Of a stretch of DNA of 64,000 nucleotides, positions 8,679 through 18,185 are shown in pieces. Location of the stretch: the NCBI RefSeq assembly GCF_030687535.1, contig NZ_CP117437.1, positions 1,385,501-1,449,500 of the forward strand, in the 5' to 3' direction. Position numbers and translations under genes: made by a program. The notes below the pieces were generated by a model. The model did not search any database, had not been told where the DNA came from, and saw only the letters and a program-made list of their open reading frames with translations. This DNA is from Pseudomonas sp. FP2335 (lineage in GTDB: Bacteria > Pseudomonadota > Gammaproteobacteria > Pseudomonadales > Pseudomonadaceae). Positions within the stretch are counted from its first letter, which is position 1. Every line of letters begins with the position of its first letter.

Positions 8679-9275
8679 TCAACGGCCTTGCAGCAGGTGC
8701 ACCACCAAGCCGCGCAGCACGTCAGTCTGTTGGTCTGGGTGGAAGTCCGCATCGGCCGCCACCCGGGCAAACATGCCATCGATCAGGGTAACCACCCAAC
8801 TGGCCGCCTCCGGCGCGGTCAACGAGGTGTGCAGTTGCCCGGCGTTCTCGGCGGCCTTGATCAGCGCCTCCAAGCCTTCGCGCAGGTAGCGGTCGTTGGC
8901 CTTCATCAAGTGTGCGACGGCCTCATCGCGGTGGCCCAATGCCGAGATTTCCAAGGCCAGGCCCGCGTAATGGCGGTCGCAGGCCAATTCACAGGTGTAG
9001 TCCACAAACGCCAGCAGTGCGGCCATCGGATCTGCGGCGGCAGCCAAGGGCGCCATGCCTTGTTTGATCTGCTCGCCTTCGCGGGCCACCAGTGCCAACA
9101 GCAGCTCGTATTTACTTGCGAAATAGTGGAACAGGTTGCCGGCGCTCATCCCGGCGGCGGTGCAGATGTCGGCCGTGCGCGTGGCGACAAAGCCGGCTTC
9201 GGCAAAACAGCGCGAAGCGGCATCGAGCAGGGCCATGCGTTTGTTTTCACGTTGTTGCGGATCGACGGTACGCAT
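8679..9275 (-). CDS. TetR-family transcriptional regulator
   Basis: The protein has 198 aa, with a helix-turn-helix in residues 25-55 (T-A-D-I-C-T-A-A-G-M followed by G-N-L-F-H-Y-F), the classical TetR DNA-reading element. The C-terminal helical part is the ligand and dimer domain. The ATG at 9275 follows GAGGCG; an upstream ATG (9305) in the same frame would place the operator inside the gene and is less likely. It is the first gene of a two-gene unit with the DUF418 membrane protein. Two palindromic sequences directly upstream (9291-9312 and 9364-9373) suggest self-repression. The ligand is unknown. Confidence 0.88.
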   Translation of the reverse strand: MRTVDPQQRENKRMALLDAASRCFAEAGFVATRTADICTAAGMSAGNLFHYFASKYELLLALVAREGEQIKQGMAPLAAAADPMAALLAFVDYTCELACDRHYAGLALEISALGHRDEAVAHLMKANDRYLREGLEALIKAAENAGQLHTSLTAPEAASWVVTLIDGMFARVAADADFHPDQQTDVLRGLVVHLLQGR

Positions 9276-9290
9276 GCTCGCCTCATTGAT

Positions 9291-9312
9291 TAATTGAGTG
9301 GTCACTTAATTA
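9291..9312. promoter_or_regulatory. Candidate TetR operator (22-bp inverted repeat)
   Basis: TAATTGAGTG and CACTTAATTA are inverted arms around GT with a single mismatched pair. The site lies 16 bp upstream of the TetR ATG. The AGTGGTCACT core at 9297-9306 recurs imperfectly at 9364-9373. Confidence 0.6.
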
Positions 9313-9363
9313 AATGGCGAGTAGGAAAAATCTGCAAGCTTTTTGCTCAAAACCAATTATTTA

Positions 9364-9373
9364 AGTGATTACT
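9364..9373. promoter_or_regulatory. Second, weaker TetR half-operator
   Basis: AGTGATTACT resembles the core of the neighbouring operator, AGTGGTCACT. It lies 58 bp further upstream, in line with a second regulator site over the promoter. Confidence 0.35.
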
Positions 9374-9532
9374 CTAAAAAAGTCGCACGCTTGGCGAGAT
9401 CGTTTCTACGCTTAGGGTACGTCTGATTTCTGGCCCAGGGAGTCAGTCGGTTCGCTCACTGAGGCATTGCGCTTCACGGGAGGCAGGTGATGGGCATCAG
9501 GAACAGTTGATTGAAATCAGGAGTAGTAGTCC

Positions 9533-9718
9533 ATGGCCAAGTCCTATGGGGTTGCGGGTGCGGTTGCGTTTTTTCTGACCCGCAGAGTGTCGTTGCGGGG
9601 TCGAAGGTTGAGCTCGGATGAGGCCGAATTGCTGGCGCAGTACCGCGCCCTGACCGAGAACGATCAAGTGGCGATGCGGTATCTGATTGGGGCAATGAAA
9701 AGTGTGTCGCGCTTTTAG
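9533..9718 (+). CDS. Small conserved-looking protein (61 aa), function unknown
   Basis: A 61-aa frame starts at ATG with AGGAG (9519-9523) 9 bases before it. The product is basic at the N-terminus with a short hydrophobic stretch (G-V-A-G-A-V-A-F-F-L). It ends in a helix with L-L-A-Q-Y-R-A-L-T-E-N-D, reminiscent of the tail found in some XRE-type regulators, but no DNA-binding domain is present. It stands alone between the TetR unit and opgD. The good ribosome site makes it a plausible gene. Confidence 0.55.
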   Translation: MAKSYGVAGAVAFFLTRRVSLRGRRLSSDEAELLAQYRALTENDQVAMRYLIGAMKSVSRF

Positions 9719-9727
9719 ATCCAACGT

Positions 9728-9755
9728 GTGGCGAGGGAGCAGGCTCTCTCGCCAC
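9728..9755. repeat. Single REP hairpin downstream of opgD
   Basis: GTGGCGAGGGAGC and GCTCTCTCGCCAC form a 13-bp stem (one G-U pair) with a 2-nt loop. It is of the same GTGGCGAGGGAGC class as the pair at 45231-45312. It sits between two convergent genes and may also end transcription. Confidence 0.7.
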
Positions 9756-9766
9756 AGCTCAGTTGA

Positions 9767-11392
9767 TCAGGTGTACTTGCGCTGCTCCGGCGCCGGTGGG
9801 AAGTACTGGTACAGCCAGGTTTCACTCAGGGTGCGGTCCTGGGTGCGGATGAACAGGCGCAGTTCCACCGGGTCCACACTGTCGCTGGTCGGGTACCAGT
9901 CGAACAGGATGCGGTAGCCCTTGATGTTATCCAGCACCAGTACGCTGAAATCCTTCACCTCACCGTGGGAGCAGGTCACCACCGGCTCGATCCCGGTGCC
10001 CGGTGGCAGGCGATCGAGGCCGCCGCCCTTGAAGTCCACGGCAAAACGGCGCGCCCACACCGGCGGGTAATGCTCGCCCGGTGCCCAGCCCTCGGTGAAG
10101 CCCCCCATGCCGGAACGGGTCGCGTCGACCTGGGCCAACGGCGTACTCACCGGGGGCAGGGCGCTCCAGTACAGTTTGTAGCCGTAGTTGAGGGAGTCGC
10201 CGGCGGCCACGGGTTTTTTCGGGGTCCAGAAGGCCACGATGTTATCCAGGGTTTCGCCGGTGGTAGGAATTTCCAACAGGTCGATAGAGCCTTCGCCCCA
10301 CGCGGTGGTCGGTTCGACCCACAGGCTCGGCCGCTTGCTGTACCAGTCCACGGTGTCCTGGTAGCTGGCGAACTCATGGTCGGTCTGCACCAGGCCGAAG
10401 CCTTTCGGGTCTTTGTCGGCGAACGCGTTGAATTGCAGTTTGGCCGGGTTGTTCAGCGGGCGGCAGATCCACTCGCCATTGCCGCGCCACATCGCCAGGC
10501 GATCCGAATCGTGGATCTGCGGGTGGATGGTGTCGCACATGCGGCGCTCATGGGTGCCACAGCTGAACATGCTGGTCATCGGTGCGATGCCCAGTTGTTC
10601 GATGGTGGTACGTGCATTGATGTGGGCATCGATGGCCATCACCACCTGGTTGGCCTGGCAGTCGATGTCGAAGCGGTAGGCGCCGGTGGCGCTTGGTGAG
10701 TCGAGCAGGGCGTAGACCACGAAGCGGGTGGCGTCCTTGTCCGGGGTTTCGAACCAGAACTGGGTTAAGTCGGGGAACTCTTCGCGCTTTTTCGCGTAGG
10801 TATCGATCGCCAGGCCGCGTGCGGAAAGGCCGTACTGGCCGGTGGAATCCACCGCGCGGAAGTAGCTGGCGCCGAGGAAGGACAGCACGTCATGGCGATC
10901 CAGCTCCGGGGCCTTGAACAGCTTGAAGCCTGAGAAACCCAGGTCGCCGGTCAATTGCTTGGTGTCGACCGTGGTTTTTTCGTAGTTGAACAGCGAAGGG
11001 CGGAAATGCACCTCGCGCGCCTCACGGGTCTTGGGGTCGACGCTGTGCATGCGCACCGGCGTCTTGAAACCCATGCCGACGTGGAAGAACTGCACGTCCA
11101 ACTGGCCGTTCAATTCCTTCCACAGCGAATGCTTGCCGTCGTAGCCGATGGCGTTGAAATTCTGCGGGGTCATGCTCGCCAGGGTCGGCGGCAGCACCTG
11201 CTTGGTGTCTTTATAGGCGGTTCCAGCGAGCTGCTTGGCCTGGGTCTTGAGCGTATCGAAATCGAACGCCACGGCCTTGCCATCGGCGGCACGGTTCCCG
11301 GCCCAGGCCTGGGCGGCCAGCAGGCCGCTGGCCGACAAACCGGTGTAAGCCGCAATGGCCATGGACGCTTTGAGCAAATTCCTGCGGTGCAT
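9767..11392 (-). CDS. opgD: OpgD (MdoD), periplasmic glucan biosynthesis protein
   Basis: OpgD acts in the periplasm on the backbone of osmoregulated periplasmic glucans. The 541-aa protein starts with [10 protein letters not shown], a twin-arginine (Tat) export signal, then a hydrophobic run and a likely A-W-A cleavage region near residue 31. The rest is the OpgG/OpgD beta-sandwich pair; the length matches OpgD. It is the last gene of a long minus-strand series after spdH, separated from it by 355 bp with a REPIN, so it probably has its own promoter. No opgG or opgH lies in the window, but an NdvB-like glucan synthase is encoded at the right edge. Confidence 0.93.
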   Translation of the reverse strand: MHRRNLLKASMAIAAYTGLSASGLLAAQAWAGNRAADGKAVAFDFDTLKTQAKQLAGTAYKDTKQVLPPTLASMTPQNFNAIGYDGKHSLWKELNGQLDVQFFHVGMGFKTPVRMHSVDPKTREAREVHFRPSLFNYEKTTVDTKQLTGDLGFSGFKLFKAPELDRHDVLSFLGASYFRAVDSTGQYGLSARGLAIDTYAKKREEFPDLTQFWFETPDKDATRFVVYALLDSPSATGAYRFDIDCQANQVVMAIDAHINARTTIEQLGIAPMTSMFSCGTHERRMCDTIHPQIHDSDRLAMWRGNGEWICRPLNNPAKLQFNAFADKDPKGFGLVQTDHEFASYQDTVDWYSKRPSLWVEPTTAWGEGSIDLLEIPTTGETLDNIVAFWTPKKPVAAGDSLNYGYKLYWSALPPVSTPLAQVDATRSGMGGFTEGWAPGEHYPPVWARRFAVDFKGGGLDRLPPGTGIEPVVTCSHGEVKDFSVLVLDNIKGYRILFDWYPTSDSVDPVELRLFIRTQDRTLSETWLYQYFPPAPEQRKYT

Positions 11393-11747
11393 AGAGACAA
11401 CCTGTCGTGAGCAAATCCCGCGCCGTTCCTGGCACGTAGCGGATCAGAAATTACGGTTCGGACATGCCTTCGGCCAAACGCAACGGACAATAAACAGACG
11501 CCGGATAGCTTAAGCGGTTCGCAGGTGTAGGAAAATTGATTGATAGCGGGGTGATGGCATTGCAAGTGCGACAAGACATTTCCGGGGGCTTGGATGATCA
11601 CTCAACTCAAGAATGATGAAGATCCAATGTGGGAGCGGGCTTGCTCGCGAAGACGGTACATCAGACACACATGTGTTGACTGACACACCACTTTCGCGAG
11701 CAAGCCCGCTCCCACATTGGGTTCTGCGTTGGCCGTCAGGTCACATT
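11393..11747. other. Intergenic region spdH-opgD with REPIN
   Basis: These 355 bp hold a full REPIN (11624-11720) near the spdH end and about 230 bp that should contain the opgD promoter. No gene is seen. Confidence 0.5.
11624..11720. repeat. REPIN (inverted REP pair)
   Basis: CCAATGTGGGAGCGGGCTTG begins the left arm and its exact complement ends the right arm. The spacer between arms includes TGACTGACACACCA, which is similar to other REPINs in this window. Confidence 0.9.
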
Positions 11748-13610
11748 TCAGCTCACTTCACCCACCGCTCTGTAAGCCTCATCAATCGCTGCATGGGCAT
11801 ACGCACTCCACGCCGCATCCGAGTTGGCGATGCTCACATGCCCCACCGGCTTGCGTGCCAGCTTCATCCACGCTTCGCTCTCATCGGCGTCATCGAACAA
11901 GCTGTTGGAGAAGCTCGCATACCCATGTGACCAACGATTGACAGTGATCGCCAGAATGTCGGTCTCGTGGTTGAACCCACCCGGGCCGAGCATGCGTTGC
12001 AACTGGTCACGCAACTGCGCCTCCAGTTGTTCGAACGTCTGCCCGTACAACCGGCCGCGACCGGCGCGGGCCTGGTCGCGGGCGTTCATGCCGCTGTTGG
12101 GGCTGGTGGGCACGTACACCATGTGCAGGCCGATCGGCTGCGTCGGGTCGCGCGGGTGGTCGTAGCCGCCCATGCTCACCGGGTAGTCCAGCTTGATCCG
12201 GCTGTAAGGCTGGGTCGCCGCGTAAATCTCGTGCACCCCCAGCTTCTGGAACGACTGCCAGTTGCGGATCACCACCTTGGTGTACACCAGCGGGTATTTC
12301 ACGTTCTGGCTCAGGGCATGGGCTTGTGCGGCCGGCAGGTCTTTGAGCAGGTACGGAATCATCATGTTGTAGCAGGCCAGGATGCAGCGCTTGCCACGCA
12401 CCTGTGCGAGTTGTCCGCCACGGCTGTAGCCGATATGCACGCCATCACCGACGTTGCGCACGCTGACTGCCGTGCTGTTCAGGCGCAGCCGCACGGCGGA
12501 TGTCGGCTGGTCGAGCCTGGCGTAGTCAAACGGCGCCAGCACGATATCGTCCATGGTGTGCCCTGGCGCCACGCCCGGGATCAGGCTGCGCACCAGCAGG
12601 CGCGCCACCGACGCGTTGCCATCGGGGAAGTGGTAGATGTAGGGCTCTTCCATTTCTGCCGCCGCTTCTTCGCTGATCGGCGCCAGGTTCATCCCGGCAA
12701 AACCCGGGAACCCCACGTTGTAGGCATCAGTAGCCGCCACGGCATCAATGCTCAGGGCCATGAAGTCATTGGTGCGGCTCTGGAAATATTTCACTGCCGC
12801 TTGCGACAAACCGACGTTCTTGAGCAGGAAATCGCGGTAACTGGTGGCGGCCAGGTAGTCGGCCTTTTCTTTGGCACTCTTGCCTGGCAGGTAATCCTTG
12901 GGGGCGGTGTGTAATTCGATCAGCGCCTGGCGATCTGCCTGGGGCAGGGGGAAGTCGTTGATGAAATCGCCGATGGAGCGCGCATTCAAGCGGTCCGGCG
13001 CAATATCGTCGGCCACCATCGGCGTTGGGTCGCCGGTCACCAGTTTGTCTTCGCCGAAGTTTTCCTTGTCGAAAAACACCCCGCGCGACAGGCCCAGGCC
13101 GGGGTAGAACTGACGGTCAAACGCCGTTTCGAAGCGCTTGATATTCACCCCGAGTTTTTTCAACAGCCCGTTCACTTCTTTGCTGTACAGGTGGTTGGGC
13201 GACTGGAACGCCTCGCTGCCGCCGTAACCGATGATCATGCGTCCGCCTGCCTGGAACTCATTGCGCTTGGCATGGCCGCCGAAGTCGTCATGGTTTTCCA
13301 GGATCAGGATCTTCGCCTTGGGGTGCTTCTCGCGGTAGAACCACGCCGCCGCCAAACCGCTCAAGCCGCCGCCGACCACCACCAGGTCATAGCGCTCGGT
13401 GATCGGCAGCTTGTCGGTGTCGAAAGCCTTCTTTTCCCAGCCCATCTGGTGCGCCACTTCGAACGCGCCGACATGGCTACCACGCAGGCCGGTGAGGGCG
13501 GGTGGGTAGTAGCGGCCATCGGGCGCGGCTTGCAGGATTTGCAGCGGGGTCATGCCGGCGGCAAGGGTGATGGCGACGCCGTTGAGGAAGTCGCGGCGGG
13601 TGATGTCCAT
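11748..13610 (-). CDS. spdH: Spermidine dehydrogenase SpdH, FAD-dependent and Tat-exported
   Basis: This enzyme oxidises spermidine (and spermine) to an aminoaldehyde plus 1,3-diaminopropane or putrescine. Length 620 aa, equal to what I recall for P. aeruginosa SpdH. The N-terminus has T-R-R-D-F-L-N-G followed by a hydrophobic run, a Tat signal, so the enzyme should be periplasmic. An FAD site follows with V-V-V-G-G-G-L-S-G-L (about 80) and E-N-H-D-D-F-G-G-H. I use the ATG at 13610 because it gives the Tat signal; the frame continues upstream but with an unsuitable leader. It follows patD and a polyamine ABC transporter on the same strand, which supports a role in polyamine breakdown. Confidence 0.87.
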   Translation of the reverse strand: MDITRRDFLNGVAITLAAGMTPLQILQAAPDGRYYPPALTGLRGSHVGAFEVAHQMGWEKKAFDTDKLPITERYDLVVVGGGLSGLAAAWFYREKHPKAKILILENHDDFGGHAKRNEFQAGGRMIIGYGGSEAFQSPNHLYSKEVNGLLKKLGVNIKRFETAFDRQFYPGLGLSRGVFFDKENFGEDKLVTGDPTPMVADDIAPDRLNARSIGDFINDFPLPQADRQALIELHTAPKDYLPGKSAKEKADYLAATSYRDFLLKNVGLSQAAVKYFQSRTNDFMALSIDAVAATDAYNVGFPGFAGMNLAPISEEAAAEMEEPYIYHFPDGNASVARLLVRSLIPGVAPGHTMDDIVLAPFDYARLDQPTSAVRLRLNSTAVSVRNVGDGVHIGYSRGGQLAQVRGKRCILACYNMMIPYLLKDLPAAQAHALSQNVKYPLVYTKVVIRNWQSFQKLGVHEIYAATQPYSRIKLDYPVSMGGYDHPRDPTQPIGLHMVYVPTSPNSGMNARDQARAGRGRLYGQTFEQLEAQLRDQLQRMLGPGGFNHETDILAITVNRWSHGYASFSNSLFDDADESEAWMKLARKPVGHVSIANSDAAWSAYAHAAIDEAYRAVGEVS

Positions 13611-13667
13611 GGGGATAACCTGAGTTTTTATTGTTATGAGAGGGATCTTGGGTGAGCTCGGCTTTTT

Positions 13668-13679
13668 GTGGGAGCGGGC
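13668..13679. repeat. Truncated REP fragment
   Basis: GTGGGAGCGGGC, the first half of the common REP core, lies alone between patD and spdH; the rest is missing. Confidence 0.5.
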
Positions 13680-13698
13680 GTCCACAGGAGAAAAAGCG

Positions 13699-15123
13699 TC
13701 AGTGCTTGAACATCACATGCCGCACAGTGGTGTAGTCCTCTAGCCCGTACATGGACATGTCCTTGCCATAGCCCGACAGTTTCTGACCGCCATGGGGCAT
13801 TTCGCTGACCAGCATAAAGTGGGTATTCACCCAGGTGCAGCCGTACTGCAAACGTGCGGCCAAACGGTGGGCGCGTCCTACATCGGCGGTCCATACGGAC
13901 GAGGCCAAGCCGTAGTCCGAATCGTTGGCCCAGCCCAGCACCTGGGCTTCGTCGGTGAATTTGGTCACCGAGACCACCGGCCCGAACACCTCGCGGCGCA
14001 CGATCTCGTCATCTTGCTGGGCATCGGCCAAGACGGTCGGTTCGAAGAAGTAGCCGTTGCCTTCCACGGCTTTACCGCCCGTGACCAAGCGGATATGCGG
14101 CTGCGCCACCGCGCGCTCGACAAACCCGGCCACGCGGTCACGGTGTTGCGCGGTGATCAGCGGGCCCAGTTCGGTGGCGGGATCATCCTGCAAGCCGTAC
14201 TTGATGCTGGCGACCGCCGCGCCGAGTTTCTCGACAAACGCGTCGTAGATGTCCGCTTGCGCATAGATCCGGCAGGCGGCGGTGCAATCCTGTCCGGCGT
14301 TGTAGAAACCGAAGGTGCGAATGCCTTCCACGGCGGCGTCGATGTCCGCATCGTTGAAGATGATCACCGGCGCCTTGCCGCCCAGTTCCATGTGCATGCG
14401 CTTCACGCTGTCGGCGGTGCTGGCGATGATATTTGCGCCGGTGGCGATGGAGCCGGTCAGTGACACCATGCGTACTTTCGGGTGGCTCACCAGCGGGCTT
14501 CCCACCGTTGGCCCACGACCAAACACCAGGTTGAGTACGCCCGCAGGGAAAATTTCAGCGGCCAGTTCGACCATGCGCAACGCGGTCAGCGGGGTTTGTT
14601 CCGATGGCTTGAGCACCACGGTATTACCCGCGGCGAGGGCCGGGGCGATTTTCCAGGCGACCATCATCAACGGGTAGTTCCACGGTGCGATGGAGGCGAT
14701 CACGCCCACCGGGTCGCGGCGGATCATCGAGGTGTGGCCGGGCAGGTATTCGCCACCGGCCGAACCGCTCATGCAACGGCTGGCGCCGGCAAAGAAGCGG
14801 AACACGTCGGCAATCGCCGGGATCTCATCGTTCAGCGCGGCGCTGTAGGGTTTGCCGCAGTTGTCCGATTCCAGCTTGGCCAGTTCTTCGCCATGGGCTT
14901 CGATGGCGTCCGCCAATTTCAGCAGCAGCAGCGAGCGATCCTTCGGTGCAGTTTGCGACCAACTTTCGAAAGCCGCATCGGCCGCACGCACGGCGGCGTC
15001 GACCTGGGCTTCACTGGCTTCGTTGATTTCCACCAGCACACGGCCGAGTGCCGGGTTGAAGATGGCCTGGGTCGGGCCTTCGCCTGCGACCAGTTGGCCG
15101 TTGATCAAGAGTTTGGTTTGCAT
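13699..15123 (-). CDS. patD: Gamma-aminobutyraldehyde dehydrogenase (PatD/YdcW-like)
   Basis: This NAD-dependent aldehyde dehydrogenase of 474 aa (same length as E. coli PatD) should turn 4-aminobutyraldehyde into GABA. The catalytic residues are visible: N149 in P-W-N-Y-P, E246 in M-E-L-G-G-K and C280 in G-Q-D-C-T-A-A-C. The ATG at 15123 has an ideal GGAGG 10 bases upstream. It directly follows the ydcV-like permease gene (77 bp), reproducing the ydcSTUVW order of E. coli. A close paralogue lies at the other end of the transporter genes (19411-20898), so the cell has two such enzymes here. Confidence 0.9.
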   Translation of the reverse strand: MQTKLLINGQLVAGEGPTQAIFNPALGRVLVEINEASEAQVDAAVRAADAAFESWSQTAPKDRSLLLLKLADAIEAHGEELAKLESDNCGKPYSAALNDEIPAIADVFRFFAGASRCMSGSAGGEYLPGHTSMIRRDPVGVIASIAPWNYPLMMVAWKIAPALAAGNTVVLKPSEQTPLTALRMVELAAEIFPAGVLNLVFGRGPTVGSPLVSHPKVRMVSLTGSIATGANIIASTADSVKRMHMELGGKAPVIIFNDADIDAAVEGIRTFGFYNAGQDCTAACRIYAQADIYDAFVEKLGAAVASIKYGLQDDPATELGPLITAQHRDRVAGFVERAVAQPHIRLVTGGKAVEGNGYFFEPTVLADAQQDDEIVRREVFGPVVSVTKFTDEAQVLGWANDSDYGLASSVWTADVGRAHRLAARLQYGCTWVNTHFMLVSEMPHGGQKLSGYGKDMSMYGLEDYTTVRHVMFKH

Positions 15124-15176
15124 GCTTCTGTCCTCCAAAAACTATTCATATTTCCCTGAAAGAATCGGCCCTAAAT

Positions 15177-15187
15177 GTGGGAGCGCA
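15177..15187. repeat. Truncated REP fragment
   Basis: GTGGGAGCGCA keeps only the first nine bases of the common REP core. It lies between ydcV and patD. Confidence 0.4.
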
Positions 15188-15200
15188 TTCCTCCAGTCAG

Positions 15201-16010
15201 TTATTTACCGCCACTCCCCGCCACGCTTTCACCACCGCGCGTCAGGTAATAGGCACCCAGAATCGGGAACATCGTCACCAGCATCACCAGCATCGCCACC
15301 ACGTTGGTCACCGGCACATCCCGTGGCCGGCTCAACTGGTTGAGCAACCACAGCGGCAAGGTGCGTTCGTGGCCGGCGGTGAAGGTGGTGACGATGATTT
15401 CGTCAAACGACAGCGCAAACGCGAGCATGCCGCCGGCCAGCAGCGCCGAGCCGAGGTTGGGCATGATGATGTAGCGGAAGGTCTGCCAGCCGTCGGCGCC
15501 GAGGTCCATCGACGCTTCGATCAGGCTGTGGGAAGTGCGGCGCAAGCGGGCGATGACGTTGTTGTAGACGATCACCACGCAGAAGGTCGCGTGGCCGACA
15601 ATGATGGTGAACATCCCAGGCTCGATGCCCAGGGTCTTGAACGTCGCCAGCAGGGCGATACCGGTGATGATCCCCGGCAGCGCAATCGGCAGGATCAGCA
15701 TCAGCGACACGCCTTGCTTGCCGAAGAACTCCCGGCGATACAACGCCGCCGAAGCCAGCGTGCCGAGCACCATGGCGATCAGGGTGGCGATGGCGGCAAT
15801 CTGCAGCGACAGCTTGATCGCCTCCAGCACGTCCGGCCGGGCAAAGGCCACGCTGAACCACTTCAGGGTGAAACCCTGGGGTGGAAAGCTGAACGCCGCT
15901 TCTTCGGTGTTGAAGGCGTAGAGGAAGATGATCAGGATCGGGAAATGGAGAAAAACCAGGCCACCCCAAGCGGCGATCTTCAGACCGATGGAAGATTTTT
16001 CAGAGTGCAT
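15201..16010 (-). CDS. ydcV: Polyamine ABC transporter permease (YdcV/PotC-like)
   Basis: An inner-membrane permease of 269 aa with about six hydrophobic segments. It carries an EAA loop ([14 protein letters not shown]) that docks the ATPase. The start at 16010 overlaps the end of the preceding permease gene by 11 bp, so the two are translationally coupled; upstream in-frame codons lie inside that gene. The family moves spermidine, putrescine or related amines. Its partners are encoded directly upstream (permease, ATPase, binding protein). Confidence 0.9.
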   Translation of the reverse strand: MHSEKSSIGLKIAAWGGLVFLHFPILIIFLYAFNTEEAAFSFPPQGFTLKWFSVAFARPDVLEAIKLSLQIAAIATLIAMVLGTLASAALYRREFFGKQGVSLMLILPIALPGIITGIALLATFKTLGIEPGMFTIIVGHATFCVVIVYNNVIARLRRTSHSLIEASMDLGADGWQTFRYIIMPNLGSALLAGGMLAFALSFDEIIVTTFTAGHERTLPLWLLNQLSRPRDVPVTNVVAMLVMLVTMFPILGAYYLTRGGESVAGSGGK

Positions 16011-16929
16011 CGAAGGCCCCCAGGCGTTTGACGATGGACAGGTACACCGCAATCAACACGATCGGCACCAGGGTGAACGCCGCGGCCATGGGCATGTTGC
16101 CAATGGCACCTTGCTGGGCGTAGACCATGCCGCCGACGAAGTAGCCCGGCGGGCCCACCAGTTGCGGCACGATGAAGTCGCCGAGGGTCAGCGAGAACGT
16201 GAAGATCGAACCGGCGGCAATCCCCGGCACCGACAGCGGCAGAATCACCTGCATAAAGGTCTGGCGCGGCTTGGCGCCCAGGTCGGCGGAGGCTTGCAGC
16301 AATGATGGCGGCAGGCGCTCCAGCGAGGCCTGGATCGGCAGGATCATGAACGGCAGCCAGATGTAGACAAACACCATGAAGCGCCCCAGGTGCGAGGTGC
16401 TCAAAGTGCTGCCACCCACGCCGGGAATGCCCAGCACGAACTGCAACAGCGGCTCCAGCCCCAGGTGCTGCACGAACCACTGCGCCACGCCGCCCTTGGC
16501 CAGCAGCAAGGTCCAGGCATACGCCTTGACGATGTAGCTGGCCCACATCGGCATCATCACCGCGATGTAGAAAAACGCCTTGGTTTTGCCGGTGGTGTAG
16601 CGCGCCATGTAGTAGGCAATGGGGAAGGCGACGATGGCACTGGCGATCGACACCACGATCGCCATGCTCAAGGTGCGCAGGATGATGTCGAAGTTCGATG
16701 GCTGGAACAGTGCGGCGAAGTTGGCCAGGGTCAGGTCGGGCGTGACCGCCATGGTGAAGTCGTCGAAGGTGTAGAAACCTTGCCAGAGCAGAGTCAGCAG
16801 CGAGCCGAGGTAGATCGCGCCGAACCAGATCAGCGGCGGTATCAGCAGCATCGCCAGGTACAAATTGGGCTTGCGGTACAGCAGGTTGGAAAACCTGCGC
16901 ATCGGCGGTTGGGACAGGGCCAGGTTCAT
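16000..16929 (-). CDS. ydcU: Polyamine ABC transporter permease (YdcU/PotB-like)
   Basis: A 309-aa membrane protein with a cytoplasmic N-terminus of about 25 residues, then six or seven hydrophobic segments and an EAA loop ([13 protein letters not shown]). It forms a heterodimer with the YdcV-like permease. The start lies 1 base from the stop of the ATPase gene, in keeping with one operon mRNA. Substrate is inferred from the cluster (spermidine dehydrogenase and aminobutyraldehyde dehydrogenases), not from this sequence. Confidence 0.9.
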   Translation of the reverse strand: MNLALSQPPMRRFSNLLYRKPNLYLAMLLIPPLIWFGAIYLGSLLTLLWQGFYTFDDFTMAVTPDLTLANFAALFQPSNFDIILRTLSMAIVVSIASAIVAFPIAYYMARYTTGKTKAFFYIAVMMPMWASYIVKAYAWTLLLAKGGVAQWFVQHLGLEPLLQFVLGIPGVGGSTLSTSHLGRFMVFVYIWLPFMILPIQASLERLPPSLLQASADLGAKPRQTFMQVILPLSVPGIAAGSIFTFSLTLGDFIVPQLVGPPGYFVGGMVYAQQGAIGNMPMAAAFTLVPIVLIAVYLSIVKRLGAFDAL

Positions 16930-16930
16930 C

Positions 16931-17965
16931 TCACACCTCGCCTGCGGTTTCGGTCAGCGGCGTCATGGCTTCACGGGCCCAGCGCGCGGTGATCGACTGG
17001 CCGACCTGATGGCCGCTGCTGATGTCCAGCCACTGGTTGTTGGCCTGGCTGATATTCAAGGCTTGGCCGTTTTCGAGTTTCAGCTCGTAGCGGGTGGCGC
17101 TGCCCTGATACTGGATGTCATGCAGCAAACCGCTGATCTCCACCTCACCGGCACCCAGCGGGCCTTCGGCAAAACGTACGTGTTCCGGGCGGATCGAAAA
17201 GGGTTGGGCGTTGCCGCTGATGCGTTGGGCCAGTTCGCCGCGAATCACATTGGAGGTGCCGACGAACTCGGCGACAAACGCCGTGGCCGGCTTCATGTAG
17301 AGGTTGCGTGGGGTGTCGACCTGTTCGATGCGGCCTTTGTTGAACACCGCCACACGGTCGGACATCGACAGCGCTTCGGTCTGGTCGTGGGTCACGAAGA
17401 TAAAGGTGATGCCGAGCTGGCGTTGCAGTTTCTTCAGCTCGCTTTGCATCTGCTCGCGCAGCTTGAGGTCGAGGGCGCCCAGTGGTTCATCGAGCAGCAA
17501 TACCCGTGGGCGATTGACCAATGCTCGGGCCAGGGCCACGCGTTGGCGCTGGCCGCCGGACAGTTGCACCGGCTTGCGCTCGCCATAACCGCCGAGGGCG
17601 ACCATGCCCAAGGCTTCCTCGGCACGGTTCAGGCGCTCGGTCTTGCCCACGCCCTTGACCTTGAGACCATAGGCCACGTTGTCGCGCACATTCATATGGG
17701 GGAACAGCGCGTAATCCTGGAACACGGTGTTCACGTCGCGCTGATACGGCGGCAAGCCGGCGGCCTCCTCGCCATGGATGCGGATCGAGCCTGCGCTCGG
17801 TTGCTCGAACCCGGCGATCAGGCGCAGGCAGGTGGTCTTGCCCGAGCCGGAAGGGCCGAGCATGGAAAAGAACTCGCCGTCCTGGATGTCGATGGAAACC
17901 CGGTCAACGGCCTTCACTTCGCCGAACTGACGGGAAACGTGGGTGAATTGGACTGCAAGTGTCAT
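16931..17965 (-). CDS. ydcT: Polyamine ABC transporter ATPase (YdcT/PotA-like)
   Basis: This 344-aa ATP-binding subunit has a Walker A (G-P-S-G-S-G-K-T-T, about 39-47), Q-loop, signature L-S-G-G-Q-R-Q-R-V, Walker B (V-L-L-L-D-E-P-L-G-A-L-D) and H-loop (T-H-D-Q-T). A TOBE domain follows in the C-terminal third. ATG at 17965 with GGAG 8 bases upstream was chosen over an upstream ATG that lacks a ribosome site. It lies between the binding-protein gene, from which it is separated by a REPIN, and the permease genes. Confidence 0.93.
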   Translation of the reverse strand: MTLAVQFTHVSRQFGEVKAVDRVSIDIQDGEFFSMLGPSGSGKTTCLRLIAGFEQPSAGSIRIHGEEAAGLPPYQRDVNTVFQDYALFPHMNVRDNVAYGLKVKGVGKTERLNRAEEALGMVALGGYGERKPVQLSGGQRQRVALARALVNRPRVLLLDEPLGALDLKLREQMQSELKKLQRQLGITFIFVTHDQTEALSMSDRVAVFNKGRIEQVDTPRNLYMKPATAFVAEFVGTSNVIRGELAQRISGNAQPFSIRPEHVRFAEGPLGAGEVEISGLLHDIQYQGSATRYELKLENGQALNISQANNQWLDISSGHQVGQSITARWAREAMTPLTETAGEV

Positions 17966-18058
17966 GGTGCGGTGCTCCAAAAAGACACGGGTCGTCGCAG
18001 CGGCCCGGCCTGGACTTCTGAAATATCAATGCGGTACTGAATCTGGCTCGGCCCAAAT

Positions 18059-18160
18059 GTGGGAGCGGGCTTGCTCGCGAATGCGGTGGGTCAGTTATGG
18101 ATGTGTTGGCTGACACACCGCATTCGCGAGCAAGCCCGCTCCCACACAAGCCCGCTCCAC
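18059..18160. repeat. REPIN with an extra partial REP
   Basis: Inverted arms GTGGGAGCGGGCTTGC... and its complement span 18059-18145. A further fragment AAGCCCGCTCCAC follows, as if a third copy had been truncated. It lies between the binding-protein and ATPase genes of one operon, where it could uncouple their expression. Confidence 0.85.
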
Positions 18161-18185
18161 ATGGGGCCTGTGTTATCTGGAGGGC

